Positions 22,780 to 33,995 are shown, counted from the stretch's first letter. The stretch is 64,000 bases of DNA from Clonostachys chloroleuca (GCA_037952775.1 JBANAY010000004.1:6324001-6388000); one strand, 5' to 3'. Program-made: numbers and translations. The notes: generated by a model not told the origin, from the letters alone.

Positions 22780-22782
22780 CTG

Positions 22783-23379
22783 TCACTCGTGGATCGTGTC
22801 CAGAGTCTGTGTGAAAGGAATAGTGAAGGCTTTAATGGGAGTTGTTTGAGGGATGCACGGTGAAAGGTTCTCACTATGTCGTTGGGGCCGCTGAGAGCTC
22901 TTCCATGCTTCTGGTTTTTGCCACGAGAGAGCTGGACACCTGCCACGAGGGAGATTAATGGGATTAGGCAGGGTAGAGTCGCTGGCTGCTAGTTGACTGG
23001 GTTTGCTTTTGGGGGCTTCTGGAAGAAGCCATCCTGCACTCAGTCTGCCACAATCTCTTTGTGAAGAGCCTCCCTTGCGTCTTTGCAGTGGAGCCAAGGT
23101 AGGGTACTGTTTTTTGATGTGGGCACCAACCTCTGGTTCCCAAAAACTGTCCCATAGCCCTAATTCCGGTCCATTATCGCTAATAGGAGCGGCAGCCAAT
23201 CTTTCAGGTCTATTGAAGGACTCGTCCATAGAGCTTCTTGTATCGCCACGAGGGAATATCTCATATCGAGGGTAGGAGTAGTTTAAAATAGGGTGATGTT
23301 TTAACACAAGAGTTAGGCTCACCAGCCTACTAGGATGTTGTTCCATAGTGATGAAACGTCGCAAGTACGGTAATTGCAA
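22783..23379 (-). CDS. Hypothetical protein, 198 aa
   Basis: An uninterrupted frame rich in Pro, Ser and Arg. It contains SYPRYEIFPRG, MDESFNRPERLAAAPIS and LWDSFWEPEVGAHIKKQYP. A possible GTGAGC splice donor lies after MEQHPSRL near 23320. No recognised domain. It occupies the centre of the inverted duplication and is not itself duplicated. Confidence 0.35.
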   Translation of the reverse strand: MQLPYLRRFITMEQHPSRLVSLTLVLKHHPILNYSYPRYEIFPRGDTRSSMDESFNRPERLAAAPISDNGPELGLWDSFWEPEVGAHIKKQYPTLAPLQRRKGGSSQRDCGRLSAGWLLPEAPKSKPSQLAASDSTLPNPINLPRGRCPALSWQKPEAWKSSQRPQRHSENLSPCIPQTTPIKAFTIPFTQTLDTIHE

Positions 23380-23691
23380 GAATAGGATAGAGGCGACACA
23401 AATAGCACGATTTAATATGAAGGAATAGAAATAGGGATGAGAAGAGTGTAATAGACAAATTACCTATACCAAGAAAGACGGGAAGAGAAAATGGTCAGAC
23501 TGCGAGACAAGCATCGGGGTCTAACCAACCAGTATCGGTCGTGTCATCGCGCTTTAAATATTTTGATATAGGAAATATTGGTAATAAATAAAGCATGCGT
23601 CAATAACAAAGCGAGATAGGGGGTCGGCAAGAAGGCCTGTCTTACAATTTCCTCACGGGCCTCCTGAAACAAATCCAAATTGTCAATGAAT

Positions 23692-24210
23692 ACGCTTGCG
23701 TCAGTACATAGCAGTAAGCATTTCCCTCTCCACTTTCGGAGCTACATCTAAGATCTGTTGCAGCTCGTCGCCCTGTGCGAATAGTGAAAGGACGACCTGT
23801 TCTTTTACATAATGTTGGGATGGCAGATTAAGAGTCCGGAAGCTTCGCTGGTAAAAATCTAGTAAAAACAGCCGCAGAAACACGCTCCAGGATTAAGATA
23901 TCTTGATTTCGAAGTGATAACAGTACTCCGGGATTATAAATAGAACCCCTGGGCAAATGAACTAGGCAGACAGAGTTGCCGATTGGAATGGTGGCGTGTA
24001 AGTGAGAAATGAGCCCTCGGCGACTCTTCAAAAACCATTCTGATCGTGTTTTGCTAGACGCGGGGGTTACACACGAGGTGCCCCAGAAAGGTATTGTGGC
24101 TCCACCTTTGCTTCATAGCTATGGAGCGGCTCATCACACAAAAACTGCATGTCCACAAGAATACCGCCATCCTAGGGTCTGGCCGACTAACCAAGTCAAT
24201 GCCCCGTATC
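23692..24210 (-). pseudogene. Unknown gene family X, copy 2
   Basis: Inverted counterpart of copy 1. Better preserved here: GLISHLHATIPIGNSVCLVH, NPGVLLSLRNQDILILERVS and FLPAKLPDS are in one frame, and FAQGDELQQILDVAPKVERE is in another. A frame change near 23830 and stops upstream indicate damage. The product looks globular and soluble. Family not recognised. Confidence 0.55.
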
Positions 24211-24842
24211 ATTATGCCACACCCGACTAATTCTTCCTCTTCTCGTCCTGGTAACAATTAATTTAATCCTACTCCGGTTTTAGCGTCTATACAGTTACGC
24301 AGCTATGCCCGGTTAGCGAGGTCTGGCGAACAGCTGAAGCGCACGTAGATAAACCGTGGCCCCTACCCCTCTACGAATATGACCAGGCCTGCCCGAAGTT
24401 CACGCTTTTCCTCTATTTGTATCCTCCCGCCAGCTTCTGTAGAAGAGCGCGGATTATATGGCGTGCTTTGACGAAAACAGAGACTAGGAACAATTTAGCA
24501 AGGTCTTGTCCTGCCGCGTTCATCTAATCCGATATGTTCTCGGAGTCCAAAGTCTTCCTACTAAAGCGTCAGGAACTTGAAAAGGTAAACAACTCTAGAC
24601 ATCCCCTATTCTAGCTACCCATACTAGACGTCTTGGCCACGGACACTACAAGAAAATACATTACATCTATCCTTCACCTTCCAGTACTCACCTATGTTAA
24701 GCTCGAATCTGAATACCAACATCAGAGTCCGCTGATACTCAGCCCGGGGAGGCTCTAGTATCCGGTACGCCACAAATGCATCAATATGATATCGTAACAA
24801 CTCACTCTTAGGGTCGGCATTGCATTTGCGGGTGGGCGTATT
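24211..24842. other. Spacer, no gene recognised
   Basis: This segment has no counterpart beside copy 1, so it is probably an insertion after the duplication, or was deleted from the other arm. No coding sequence recognised. Confidence 0.35.
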
Positions 24843-25127
24843 GAGGCAATCGAGCCTAAGACGTGGAAGGCCCATCGTAACAAAACCCAGAGGATTCGTG
24901 CTGTGTTACCGGCTGATTCGGATGCTTCTTGGACAGATTCGTGGGCTGGAATGGGGCGCATACCCTACCTGCACCGTGCATATGACGATGCCTCGATTAT
25001 GCCACAACCAAGTCGAAATGTCGACTATCTATCGTACGACTGGAAAGAGAATGACATATGGTTATCGAGGAAATACATCCTGTCCCAACGGTTAAAGAAC
25101 TTTGACCAAGCTTGGGCTTTCGGCTGA
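24843..25127 (+). pseudogene. DUF1752/Reg1-like gene fragment, copy 2
   Basis: An open frame gives AIEPKTWKAHRNKTQRIRAV, then VDYLSYDWKENDIWLSRKYI, the start of the areA GATA-like/DUF1752 domain. The match to the copy at 19594-20443 ends shortly after LSQRL, followed by an unrelated tail and a stop. The frame here is intact across the point where copy 1 has lost a base. The C-terminal domain and PP1-docking region are missing. It lies 3' of family X copy 2 in mirror-image order. Confidence 0.7.
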
Positions 25128-25288
25128 AGTTAACCAGCTTATCTATTAGTAGTGCCATCTGGGACTAAATAAATATTAGATTTGTAATTAGAATTCTTTG
25201 TGTAGTGAGACACACACCTGATGCAACTGCGTATGCTTGGCCACATCATCCTTAGATAGTATTAGTTGAGATCAGACACGGCCGTTTA

Positions 25289-25420
25289 ATGCGCTTTGCG
25301 AAAGTGCGTTTTGCCAAGATGCGCTTTGGGAAGGAGCACTTTGCCAAACGACACTTTGGTAGAGTGCTCTTTCGCCTGTGCGATCGTTCGGACCTAATTA
25401 CGGCGTCTACGGAACGATAA
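25289..25420 (+). CDS. Small ORF made of five-residue repeats
   Basis: A 43-aa ORF whose first 30 residues are a degenerate pentapeptide repeat (MRFAK VRFAK MRFGK EHFAK RHFGR), encoded by a 15-bp minisatellite. The minus strand is also open across it. The product would be very basic and amphipathic. It may be a chance translation of a repeat, and I see no promoter. Confidence 0.3.
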   Translation: MRFAKVRFAKMRFGKEHFAKRHFGRVLFRLCDRSDLITASTER

Positions 25421-25958
25421 TCACAAAAGGAAAAAGATATCAATACTCTCATGATATCTTCTTCAATTCTTTCATCACTTTGGTTTTCATTTACTCAAAT
25501 GCGTGCCAGTAATTTCTCAGCTGCAGCAGTCTGCTGTGTCACGGGCTGATCTCGCTACCCTAGACCGATGAAGTCGATCGCTGCATAGCTCTGGATTCAA
25601 ACCCGGCCCATACCAAACTATACTGCCGATTAACATGGGACACATCTGCTGTTGACTGGAGCTTAGCCTTTCACTTGTATACGCATGGTTACGGGACATA
25701 TGCCGTCCACGCCGAAATTTTTAGGAGCAGAGATTCGTAGGTATGTGTTACCCGTATCGGGGTTAGGCATCTCTATCTACTTGGGATGACTACACGACTC
25801 ATATCCAATTCCTACATATCGGTAACGACAATAGAGGCTATGAAGATTATAAATGGCTTAACATCTTGCAATTTAATTTATCTACTTGGAACAAGAGATA
25901 GATGAGAGGAGGGAACACAAAAACCCCTAGAGATTATTCAAGCTGACTGTGATATATT
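25421..25958. other. Intergenic, no gene recognised
   Basis: Nothing recognised apart from a possible 3' splice signal (CTGAC...TTAG) at 25943-25960, just before the RING fragment. Confidence 0.4.
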
Positions 25959-26129
25959 AGCATCATATGCCTTGACATCCTCCCAAAGAAGGATCTCGTT
26001 CGTTCCTTGCCGTGCAACCACACGTTTCACGCAAAGTGTATCGAAACGTGGTTCTTGAGGCTACACGATAAGTGCCCTATTTGTAACAGGAACTTCATTA
26101 CCATTGAGGCGACGGAGGCAGAAGAGTGA
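25959..26129 (+). pseudogene. RING-H2 finger fragment
   Basis: A 56-codon frame ending in TGA reads ICLDILPKKDLVRSLPCNHT, then FHAKCIETWFLRLHDKCPIC. This is the C-x-H-x2-H-x2-C...CPxC pattern of RING-H2 E3 ligases. The expected first Cys of the leading CxxC pair is Ser (AGC). A possible splice acceptor overlaps this codon, so the missing Cys might lie in an upstream exon I cannot find. No start codon or transmembrane segment is visible upstream. Likely a detached 3' exon. Confidence 0.65.
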
Positions 26130-26249
26130 GCCTCGAGATCTCGGATCCACAACCCAGCCGATCTGGTTAGGAAGGGATATACCACAGTCTAGAGTAGAGG
26201 ATACCCCATAATGACTCTATGATATTGTAACGGTTTTTCGGCTATTATA

Positions 26250-26731
26250 ATGATTGCAATCCCATTGCTGGAACTTGTACGATCGGTCACAGCATTTCCA
26301 AATGATATACTGCTTGTCTGGGACTGGGACGCGTCTCAAGGCAAGTCGCAGGATGAAGGATACTATGAACGCCTCATAGGCAGTTGGGAGAAGCCCAGGT
26401 GCCCAAGGACAGAGTGCAAGTGCCAAGATTATCTGGATGAAGTTACTAAATTATGGGAGTTCGGACTATTACTAAATGCACTGGAAAGATACGAAGAGGT
26501 AGGAAAGAATCTCCGAAAAGCCGTGGAGATTTATGGGACAGCTTTGAGAAACGTGGACAAATGGATGATCTACTTATCGAAGAAAAGGGTGCCGATGTCA
26601 TGTCAAACGATAATGACGGCGGGACGCCGCTATCGCGGGCCCCCGGGAGTATCTGTGCATATTTTGATAATATTTTCATTTGCAATTTAACCATACTCAG
26701 TCCTATTGTGAGCTTTGAATTAAGTATATAA
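26250..26731 (+). pseudogene. TPR-ankyrin protein relic
   Basis: The first frame reads FPNDILLVWDWDASQGKSQD and then a TPR-like helix pair (LWEFGLLLNALERYEEVGKN, LRKAVEIYG). An overlapping +1 frame then gives LLIEEKGADVMSNDNDGGTP, a clear ankyrin-repeat consensus. The two are joined by a frameshift near 26545. In fungi such ankyrin ends are found on NLR-type and other repeat proteins. There is no start and no full repeat array, so it is a short remnant. Confidence 0.6.
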
Positions 26732-28556
26732 ACCCGCATGAACCCTTAGTCGCGCTATTAGAAGGGCTATCGATAGCAGGCTTCATGCGCGTTCAATTAC
26801 ACCGCTCAGTCGCGGTCTTGATTGATTGATTGATTGAGTGCAATAAATACTCCATCCGAAGCTCTACCGACAACCGGAAATTGGGACCACACGGCAAGGC
26901 CCAATTTGGGACCACAATGCAAGATCCTCTTTTAGGTCCAAGTTTTGGGACTAGAGGAGTTCTGGATGGTTTGATGCGTGAACGATAATAGAAGGAAAGG
27001 CAAGATGGTCAGTGCGCAGTTGGCATTCAGGACCTTCTGTAGGAAGACCGTCGGCCGTCGGACGAGGAAATGATGGAAATTAAATAACTCATAATTAGTA
27101 ATCGTTGAGATGCTGGTCACGTGCAGCCTGGTCTGGAGCTATGGAGGGAGACGACTAGTCGATGCTTTTCGCAGTGCTACCTAGTATTTGACACAAGAAC
27201 GGATCCCGCAAGCACTTGTTCCAATGATGGTAAGGCTGTTTTGTGAAGGTGATCTTAGTAGCCTGCTGCTACTTGATAGGCATGCTCCATCGCCCATCGA
27301 GACGTCACCCGCAATGGCCAAAGCCTCAACGTCATTGTAGGTCCCTTGCGTCGAGGCTACCCTGTGGACGTACTAACACGAAGTTTTAAATTAAGAATTC
27401 GAGCACCGGTAGGGTCACGTACGAGGCTAATATTCTTAGTCCATCCACTGAAAGTATCAAGAAGCGGATAGGAACTAGGTAGATAACCAGTATCTCCCTG
27501 ATAAGAATGTAAGAATATAACAGTTCTAGCATTCATTTAACTTAAACGGCGGTATCCTGCTAAGAGTGAGCGTGTTATCCTTATATATAGTCTCATCTGT
27601 CGCATGTCCTGGAATGCCAACCCCCAATTATGTGTTATTTGGCGGGATATCATGCTCGGTGGTTCCATCGTTGGCGAGATTGCTTGACCGATCGAGTATC
27701 CATCGTATTGCATATATGTATATGATTGGAATTGGTGCGCCATGACAAGTAGCGCGTGTGTAGCATGAGAGGTGGGTGCGCATTGGCGCAGGTGTGATGT
27801 GTACAGCAACGCCTCAACGAGCTACTTAGCCACGTTTCGGGATTGCTTCGGAGTAGAGTGTCGTTAAAAACCCTAGCTACCTCGACGGCCCAGTCAGAAA
27901 ATATTCCACACACTTAGTCATAGAATTACCCACAGAAGCTGGTAGGCGGATGTAGATAGAGGTTGAACAGGAAAAAGCGAGTTCGGGGACCGCTGTCATG
28001 TTCGTAGACGCAGCGGCTTATCTACGGAGCTTCGGCTGTTCGCCGGACCTAACTAGTTATAGCCATACCCCATATACGACCTTAATAAAGAGACCACAAC
28101 CACTACATTCCTCACCGGTTCAACACATTCCTCGCCGCCAAACCTGCGTGTGCTAGACGCAGCGGTTGAGTTTCAAGGTCATTATCGCCTAGGCCTAGTG
28201 ACTGCGCTCTTTAAGCTGGATTGTTTACTTACTTTCCGCCCAAACAAACTCGAGACTGATCTACTTCACCTGAGAGTTGATGGATAATAAAACCACCTTC
28301 GTTTTCCGTCCCTTGGTGCTGCGCACATAGTCCTAAGATTATCCCAATTCAAATTACACAGTTTATCTATCCCAGTGACCTTAGGATTGAAGTACATCTC
28401 TCTCCTTAGATGCTTTCATTCCACCTTACTAGCACATCTGGCGATTATCACGCAAATTCGCAGCCATCTTTTGCCAACTTAGCCTAAGGAATCATGCAGC
28501 ACGACAAGTTTGGCCACTCGATCTCCCTCATCGGGACCATAGCACTAACTCTATAG
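26732..28556. other. Long intergenic stretch, no gene recognised
   Basis: A (TTGA)n microsatellite lies at about 26818-26837. Short frames at 26932-27120 and 27537-27913 have no recognised motif. Confidence 0.35.
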
Positions 28557-29414
28557 CAGTAGTCATTCTTTTCTCGCTCACCTCTGTGAGAAGGCTGAGC
28601 GTTACGACGATATGGTCCCCCACCTGAAGGAAGTCATCGGCGCGGGTGGTGAGCTCAGTGTCAATGAGCGGAGCCTTCTTGCCATTGCTTATTCGAGAAT
28701 GGTCTGCACCCGCCGTTCCAGCTTGCGCACCATCTTATCAATCGAACAAAAGAAACAGCCAAGGGTTAACGAGGAGCATATTGCCACTATCCGTGGATAC
28801 CGCAAGAAGATTGAGAATGAGCTCGAGATAGTCTGTAGTGACGTCTTGGATCTGCTAGACGGGAGCCTGATTCCCAATGCCGGCACTGTCGAGTCAAAGG
28901 TCTTATATTACAAGATGTATGCCTACTCTACTGGTCTTCACTTCTTGAAAACGCTTGGGCTGACTCGCTCTGTTTTTAGGAAGGGCGACTATAGCCGTTA
29001 CTTAGCCGAGTTCACGTTGGGTGAGAAGCACACAGCTGCAGTTACTTCTGCCTACATGGCCTACAAGGTGGGTTCCAAGTCTGTTGCTTCAGCTTTGAAT
29101 TATCCAAGAGTATTGATTGAAATTTCTGTGGTACTTCTAAGATTGCCACCGATTTTGTGCAGACCGAGTTTGCGGCCACTCATCGGTTGCGGCTAGGCTT
29201 GGCTCTGAACGTCTCGGTCTTCTACTACGAAATTCTGAATTTACATAATCATGCCCGACATCTTGCAAAGCGTGCTTTTGATGACGCCATTGCTGAACTC
29301 GACGGGATTGCCAAGGAGCCTGATGACGAGAGCATCACTATCATACGCATCCTCCGTGACAACCTGTTCCTTTGGACGTCTACTGACAGTGGTCAGCGGG
29401 GAGCCTCAACCTAA
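28557..29414 (+). CDS. Divergent 14-3-3 family protein
   Basis: 14-3-3 proteins are dimeric adaptors that bind phosphoserine peptides. Exons 28557(approximate)-28916, 28980-29067 and 29142-29414 join in frame through introns 28917-28979 and 29068-29141. From the ATG at 28612 this gives 221 aa. Family motifs include [51 protein letters not shown] and [10 protein letters not shown]. Before 28612 the frame continues upstream as [13 protein letters not shown], which is helix 1, but the normal first exon is not found. The phosphate-binding Lys of AYKN is Ser (AYSR). The Arg after it and the RY pair are kept. Intron 1 is 63 bp without a stop, so its retention would add 21 residues. It could be a diverging paralogue or an early pseudogene. 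Confidence 0.8.
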
Positions 29415-29639
29415 AGGACATTAATGGAGAAGCTTTCTGTAACATGTTAAAACGAATGAAAAATAGGTATCAACTATCTACTTAGTGAGGCTCGTGTATA
29501 ATGATTAAGTGAAACTGGCCTCAGACTTCGGAGATTTCCCTTCAAGCTCTGAGGAATTCCTGGCGTTCCTGCGTGGAGTTGTTATGGTGGAGACCATCAG
29601 TGCAAGTACACAGTCTCTCGATGGTATAGGGAGTCTGTA

Positions 29640-30290
29640 TTGAGGTTGACACTAGGACTGGTCAATTGCGTGATACTAATAGAGGGATGCATCGGGCCAT
29701 CAGCTCTGTCATCACCCAGATCAGTACCGGCAAGATTGGCCTCCGCGACTACCTAAGTGCTGTCAACAATGCCGACACCGACCAATGCCAATACGATCGC
29801 AGAGCACGAACAGTACGACACATCCTGCTCGAATGCAGGAACTGGATAGAAGAACGGCACAAAATGTGGGCAGGCAAGCGACCATGCGTGGATTCAAGAG
29901 CTTTCTCTGTAAAACCGTCAATAGCAGGACAAGCAGCAAAGATGTCATTCAGGACGGTCCTCCTGAACCAATTCCGGGCAGTACCGGCCACAATTTCCGA
30001 CACATAAAGTCGAATAGCGAATTCAGTAGATAGAAGTAAAGGAGGGCCGGAAGGCTTGGCACGTTCTTAGATACAGAGCAAATAAGAAGACTAGTAGTAG
30101 AGAGGCAATGAGATTCGAGTCGAGCGGGAAGCAGCTCTGCAAGGACACCAGTTTGACAGACAAGATAGTCATTACAGAAGCGGCTCTCTGCTGAGCAAGA
30201 AGTGGGAACACCTGTATCATAATTGGACGCTGCATGGCTGCTGATGGGTGGCTGGGACAGTCTATGAATAAATAAATAAATAAATAAATG
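29640..30290 (+). mobile_element. 3' end of a LINE (Tad-like) retrotransposon
   Basis: An ORF at 29666-30007 reads [20 protein letters not shown] and then a Cys/His segment (CQYDRR...VRHILLEC). This matches the C-terminal region after RNase H in fungal Tad-type LINEs, where C-x-C...H...C is usual; here the second Cys is Tyr. About 260 bp of untranslated sequence follow, and the element ends in a tandem AATA-type tail at 30266-30290, typical of target-primed LINE integration. The reverse transcriptase and endonuclease are missing, as expected for a 5'-truncated copy. Confidence 0.65.
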
Positions 30291-31325
30291 ATAAATGAGT
30301 AGTATGTCTCATGTCCCAGGACAGCGACAAGTTCCAGGACAGGTCATTGATCCCAGGACAGCCACAAATCTCTAACAGTAGGAATAAGCGAGTATGGAGC
30401 AAAGTGGAAGATGTCTTGAGGCTGCACTTCACGGGAGATGAATACACTTCGGGTCACTCATGTGGGGGAAACGTCTATTCTTATCAAGGTGGTTCTTCCG
30501 GAAAAGCTTCAGTGAACTACCTCCTCCACCTAGCATGATCTCTTTCTCTGCACCCTTGATTGCTCCAGTGCTATACTATATCTTCTCAATTCCTTCTCTG
30601 CCTCGGTTGAGATTGTTAGGAGTCGGGATGGTGATGCCAAGGAAGACCTTGCGTTATTTGTAGAATGTTGATGCTGGAGATTTTTCGTGATCTACTTGGC
30701 GACAGGGCTCTGAGCAGTAAGTTGCTCCCTTTGTTCGCGTATTACAGCTAAGGCAGTAATCATACTCCATCCTGAACCAAAAACATATGTCGGAGAGTGC
30801 CAACAGATCTGGCAGAGCCGAGGGCAACTACAACGATTGCTGTTACGGCCATTCGTTGGTACGTTGGTCTATTCCTAATCGATGACGCCCTCGAAGAACG
30901 ACTGATAGCGGCGGAGAGGTGACAGGGGTGGCTCAGAGGAAATGAAGATATGATGGCAAGAAGATTTGCGGAAACGTTGTGGCAAGCGGTAAGGATGGCT
31001 GGGGACGGCAGGATTTACCTTCTCGTGGAAGAAAACGCAGCTATGCCAAATCAGGTATGGTGGTTAGTTCGAGGACCCAAAAAGAGAAGTTAACCGAAAT
31101 CTTGCCGTCACAGTCATTCGTCGCAAGGTACATGTCGCCCTCCACGCCTGCACAATCCCGAACACATCAAAGCGAAGAGTCTCTGCGCCTACACGTTGGG
31201 TATTACGAGCGTAAGAATGGTTGTGCTATACGGACTTTGCACACAATCTGCCAGTCTCTCCTGCCTCGTACAAGCGTCATATGAATTAGGAGCTTACTGA
31301 GTGACTTCGGAGGTTGGCGGCCCGG
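30291..31325. other. Intergenic, no gene recognised
   Basis: Short frames at 30311-30538 and 30979-31284 have no known motif. Nothing else recognised. Confidence 0.35.
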
Positions 31326-31478
31326 CTATGTGAGATCCGCTAAGCCTATCCTAGAAGTGTTGTTAATCCTCGGTTCCAAAGATCGGTAGGCCAGATAGCC
31401 AACGAAAACGAACGTCATAGTGACCAGGGCCGCAAAGGTGATAATAGCACTAACGGCGGCGGGGTTGATTTCTGGCAT
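31326..31478 (-). CDS. Small single-pass membrane protein
   Basis: From the ATG near 31478 this gives about 50 aa: MPEINPAAVSAIITFAALVT, continuing MTFVFVGYLAYRSLEP and then a short hydrophilic tail. One clear transmembrane helix spans residues 8-32. Size and pattern fit small fungal membrane proteins of unknown role. The frame is open further upstream without a better start. Confidence 0.4.
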   Translation of the reverse strand: MPEINPAAVSAIITFAALVTMTFVFVGYLAYRSLEPRINNTSRIGLADLT

Positions 31479-32320
31479 TTGGCGAGGGGGATCAGCGAAG
31501 CGAATCGAGCTCGAGAAGAAATAAAGGCCGAGCGAGGAGGTCTGCTTGGCTCGGCGATACTGGAGCAACTCACGGCGGAGACCGGTGGGCTTGTTCACCT
31601 CTGGATCGGAAGTCCTGTTGTAGTCGTTGTGGTTTGCTTGGCTTGGTTGCAGTCACTGTGGTTTCTTGACGTGTTGTTTATTTTTTAAACCGTTGTTAGC
31701 GCTAACTTATAATCGTTGAGGAAAGACAGACCTCTTTGGAAAAGATTATTTAGGTTTGGACCGTTGTGACGTGGTTATGCTTTTTCATTCCGTTTCTCTT
31801 CTCTTTCGCATATGATGCAAAGGAGTGATGATGGTTGCAATGAGGAGTGTATCATCCGTCTCACCTCCCATGCAAGACCCAATGTATAAGCTTGCAGTTG
31901 GGGTGAGTCCGACGCATCGCTTTCAGATCTCTGTGTCCAGAATTAAGCTTGTGGAGCTTCCTCTCATCAGCTAATAATCATACCTCGCCCTATTGCCAAG
32001 TGAATGCTCCAAAAGTCAATCCCATTGAGACCCGGGAGCATCGATTGTTTCAATGCAGGCTTTGGCATCAGCTGCTCACATCTCACCCCATTGTCAAGGC
32101 GGTGAATATCTAAACTTGTTTCACCGCAGGAAATGGCAAGGTAATATAGATAAATGCAAGATTCTGTTTCTGTTATATACTTGCTATGTTCTAAACTCTT
32201 ATTCTCAATAGTTGGCCCACCTCAAGTAGACGGGACCCATTGTCAACTCAACGACAGCCAAAACTTCGCATAAAACGGCCACCCACAAACTAGAAACGCA
32301 AAGGTAGCGAACTCCTATCC
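31479..32320. other. Intergenic, no gene recognised
   Basis: No convincing coding sequence or repeat. Confidence 0.35.
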
Positions 32321-33253
32321 TTATGCCACGTAAAACCCGGACAAATCAACCCCATCCATACTCCTAATATATAAGTCCATCGCGTACTTCTTGTCATATT
32401 CCTCAACGGGGAACTTGCGATCATAATCGCTATCCATGGCGAGCTGGAGCTGTGGAGGTTGAGCCATCCCGGCATTACCAAAACCATCGAAAATATCAAC
32501 GTTGGCCATGTTCGGGTTCTCGGGGGGTTCTGGAGCATTGGGCTGACAAGTCGGGGTAGAATTTCGTGTGCCTTGTTCAAAAGAACGGGAAGGAAGCGGT
32601 GGTCACCGTTGCGCGACATAGCGACGACGCTTAGGAGCTGGTTCATGTGCTCACGAGGACCAACGGCGAAGGGGTCACGCGAAGCAGGCTGAAGTGAGAG
32701 AAACTTAACAGCAGAGTGTGTCACTTCCAACAGCTTCTCAATCTAGGTAATAGTCAGTAAACGTTGTGATGTGAAAGATTTGAGTGATCAGCGCGGGCTA
32801 CATACCAGTCCTGAGTTTAGCAGCTCCATGCCCTGATTAGGGAATTGAGAGGCCATGCTCATCAGCAGATCCCGAGACATATTGCCGGAATACTGATAGG
32901 ACATGGAATCGTCGTTCCCACCGCTGACGGCACCGTTTGTAAGTTGCCAGATAGTGCTCTTCAGCCATTGCTGGTTCGTATGGGCATTAGTGAAGTTGGC
33001 ATCCTGACACAGATAGGACTGCACAAGATCGGTAAGCTGCTTCTGCAAACCGGCGAGGTATTGCGGCGACAGGTTGTGACGAGCCTTGCTCCATGTGTTG
33101 TTGAAGGTGTCGTCAAAGGGCTTGAAGAGATTGCTTAGAACGAGAAAGCCGTTGAGCTGATGAGCAAGGGGGTCGGTCATGTCATCATTCACTGTGGGCA
33201 GATTGATGGTCGCCTGCAGGGTTAGAGGACGGCTGCGCTGGAGTGCATAAGCC
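32321..33253 (-). pseudogene. C-terminal fragment of an AmyR-like Zn2Cys6 transcription factor
   Basis: Two exons are preserved. The first, 33253 to about 32812, encodes ALQRSRPLTLQATINLP, HQLNGFLVLSNLFKPFDDTF and SRDLLMSMASQFPNQGMELL. The second starts about 32741 (IEKLLEVTHSAVKFLSLQPA, FAVGPREHMNQLLSVVA). A third stretch, ANVDIFDGFGNAGMAQPP to SGFYVA and a stop, is in another frame. The change falls in a run of six C near 32522-32527, so one base is probably lost there. The pattern is that of the regulatory C-terminal half of AmyR-type activators of starch-degrading genes (family assignment from memory). The zinc cluster is absent, and an upstream remnant past a 55-bp intron has an in-frame stop. 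Confidence 0.65.
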
Positions 33254-33995
33254 CTAGAATGATTTGTTAGTCGGTTTCTATCCAGAAACCAGTGGAGATG
33301 GCTCTTACCTTATTTACGACAAATACCCTTTGTATTCCAACATTCAGCCATTGCACTGTATGAACCAAGCACAGCACGTTATGGTGATGAGACGCAGGAT
33401 CCTGGATCACTACCAGAGCCACGTCAACAAGAATGTCTTGGGCGGCCTCACAAAGAAGCTGATGAGAGAGTAATATGGGAGCTGGGTTAAGCTGATCCTT
33501 GATTCCAAGCTGGACCTATAATCTAACCCCTTTCAGCAGAGTACCAATCTCCCCGAGGGTTATACCGAAGTTACCTGGGAGTTCGCAGATGGCGTTAGTA
33601 GCACTAACACTGTGGCCCTGAATTCCGTTGATAATATCGCAACTATCGCAACGATTACCTGTTACTATTACTGCGTAGCTTCAGGTAGGGTTAATAATAT
33701 CTTCATCTGTTCTCCCCCCATAGGTCTATGGCTGGAAGCGAATAAGATAATACGGAAGCTTCAATACACGTTTTAAGACCTCCACTAAAAGAAGTTGGTA
33801 TATTTAAATGTTTCGATTCACCACATAAGTCTGGAGGAAAGGAAGAGCCTATAATATAACTGCATGATTTTTTGTCTAGCTAACATATCCGGCTTGTAAC
33901 CTCGCTGTTCTTTAGCAGTGAGATTTTGCTCCAGATAGGCTTTATCCCGCTCCAAAAACTAGCTCAGCCTGAGCGTAGACGCGGAGAGAGAAGGA
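33254..33995. other. Degenerate flank of the AmyR-like fragment
   Basis: A 55-bp intron (33254-33308) and a few codons of the preceding exon (EYKGYLS, then a stop) are visible on the minus strand. On the plus strand the frame 33264-33473 and a second stretch near 33537-33690 are open but unrecognised. Confidence 0.4.
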
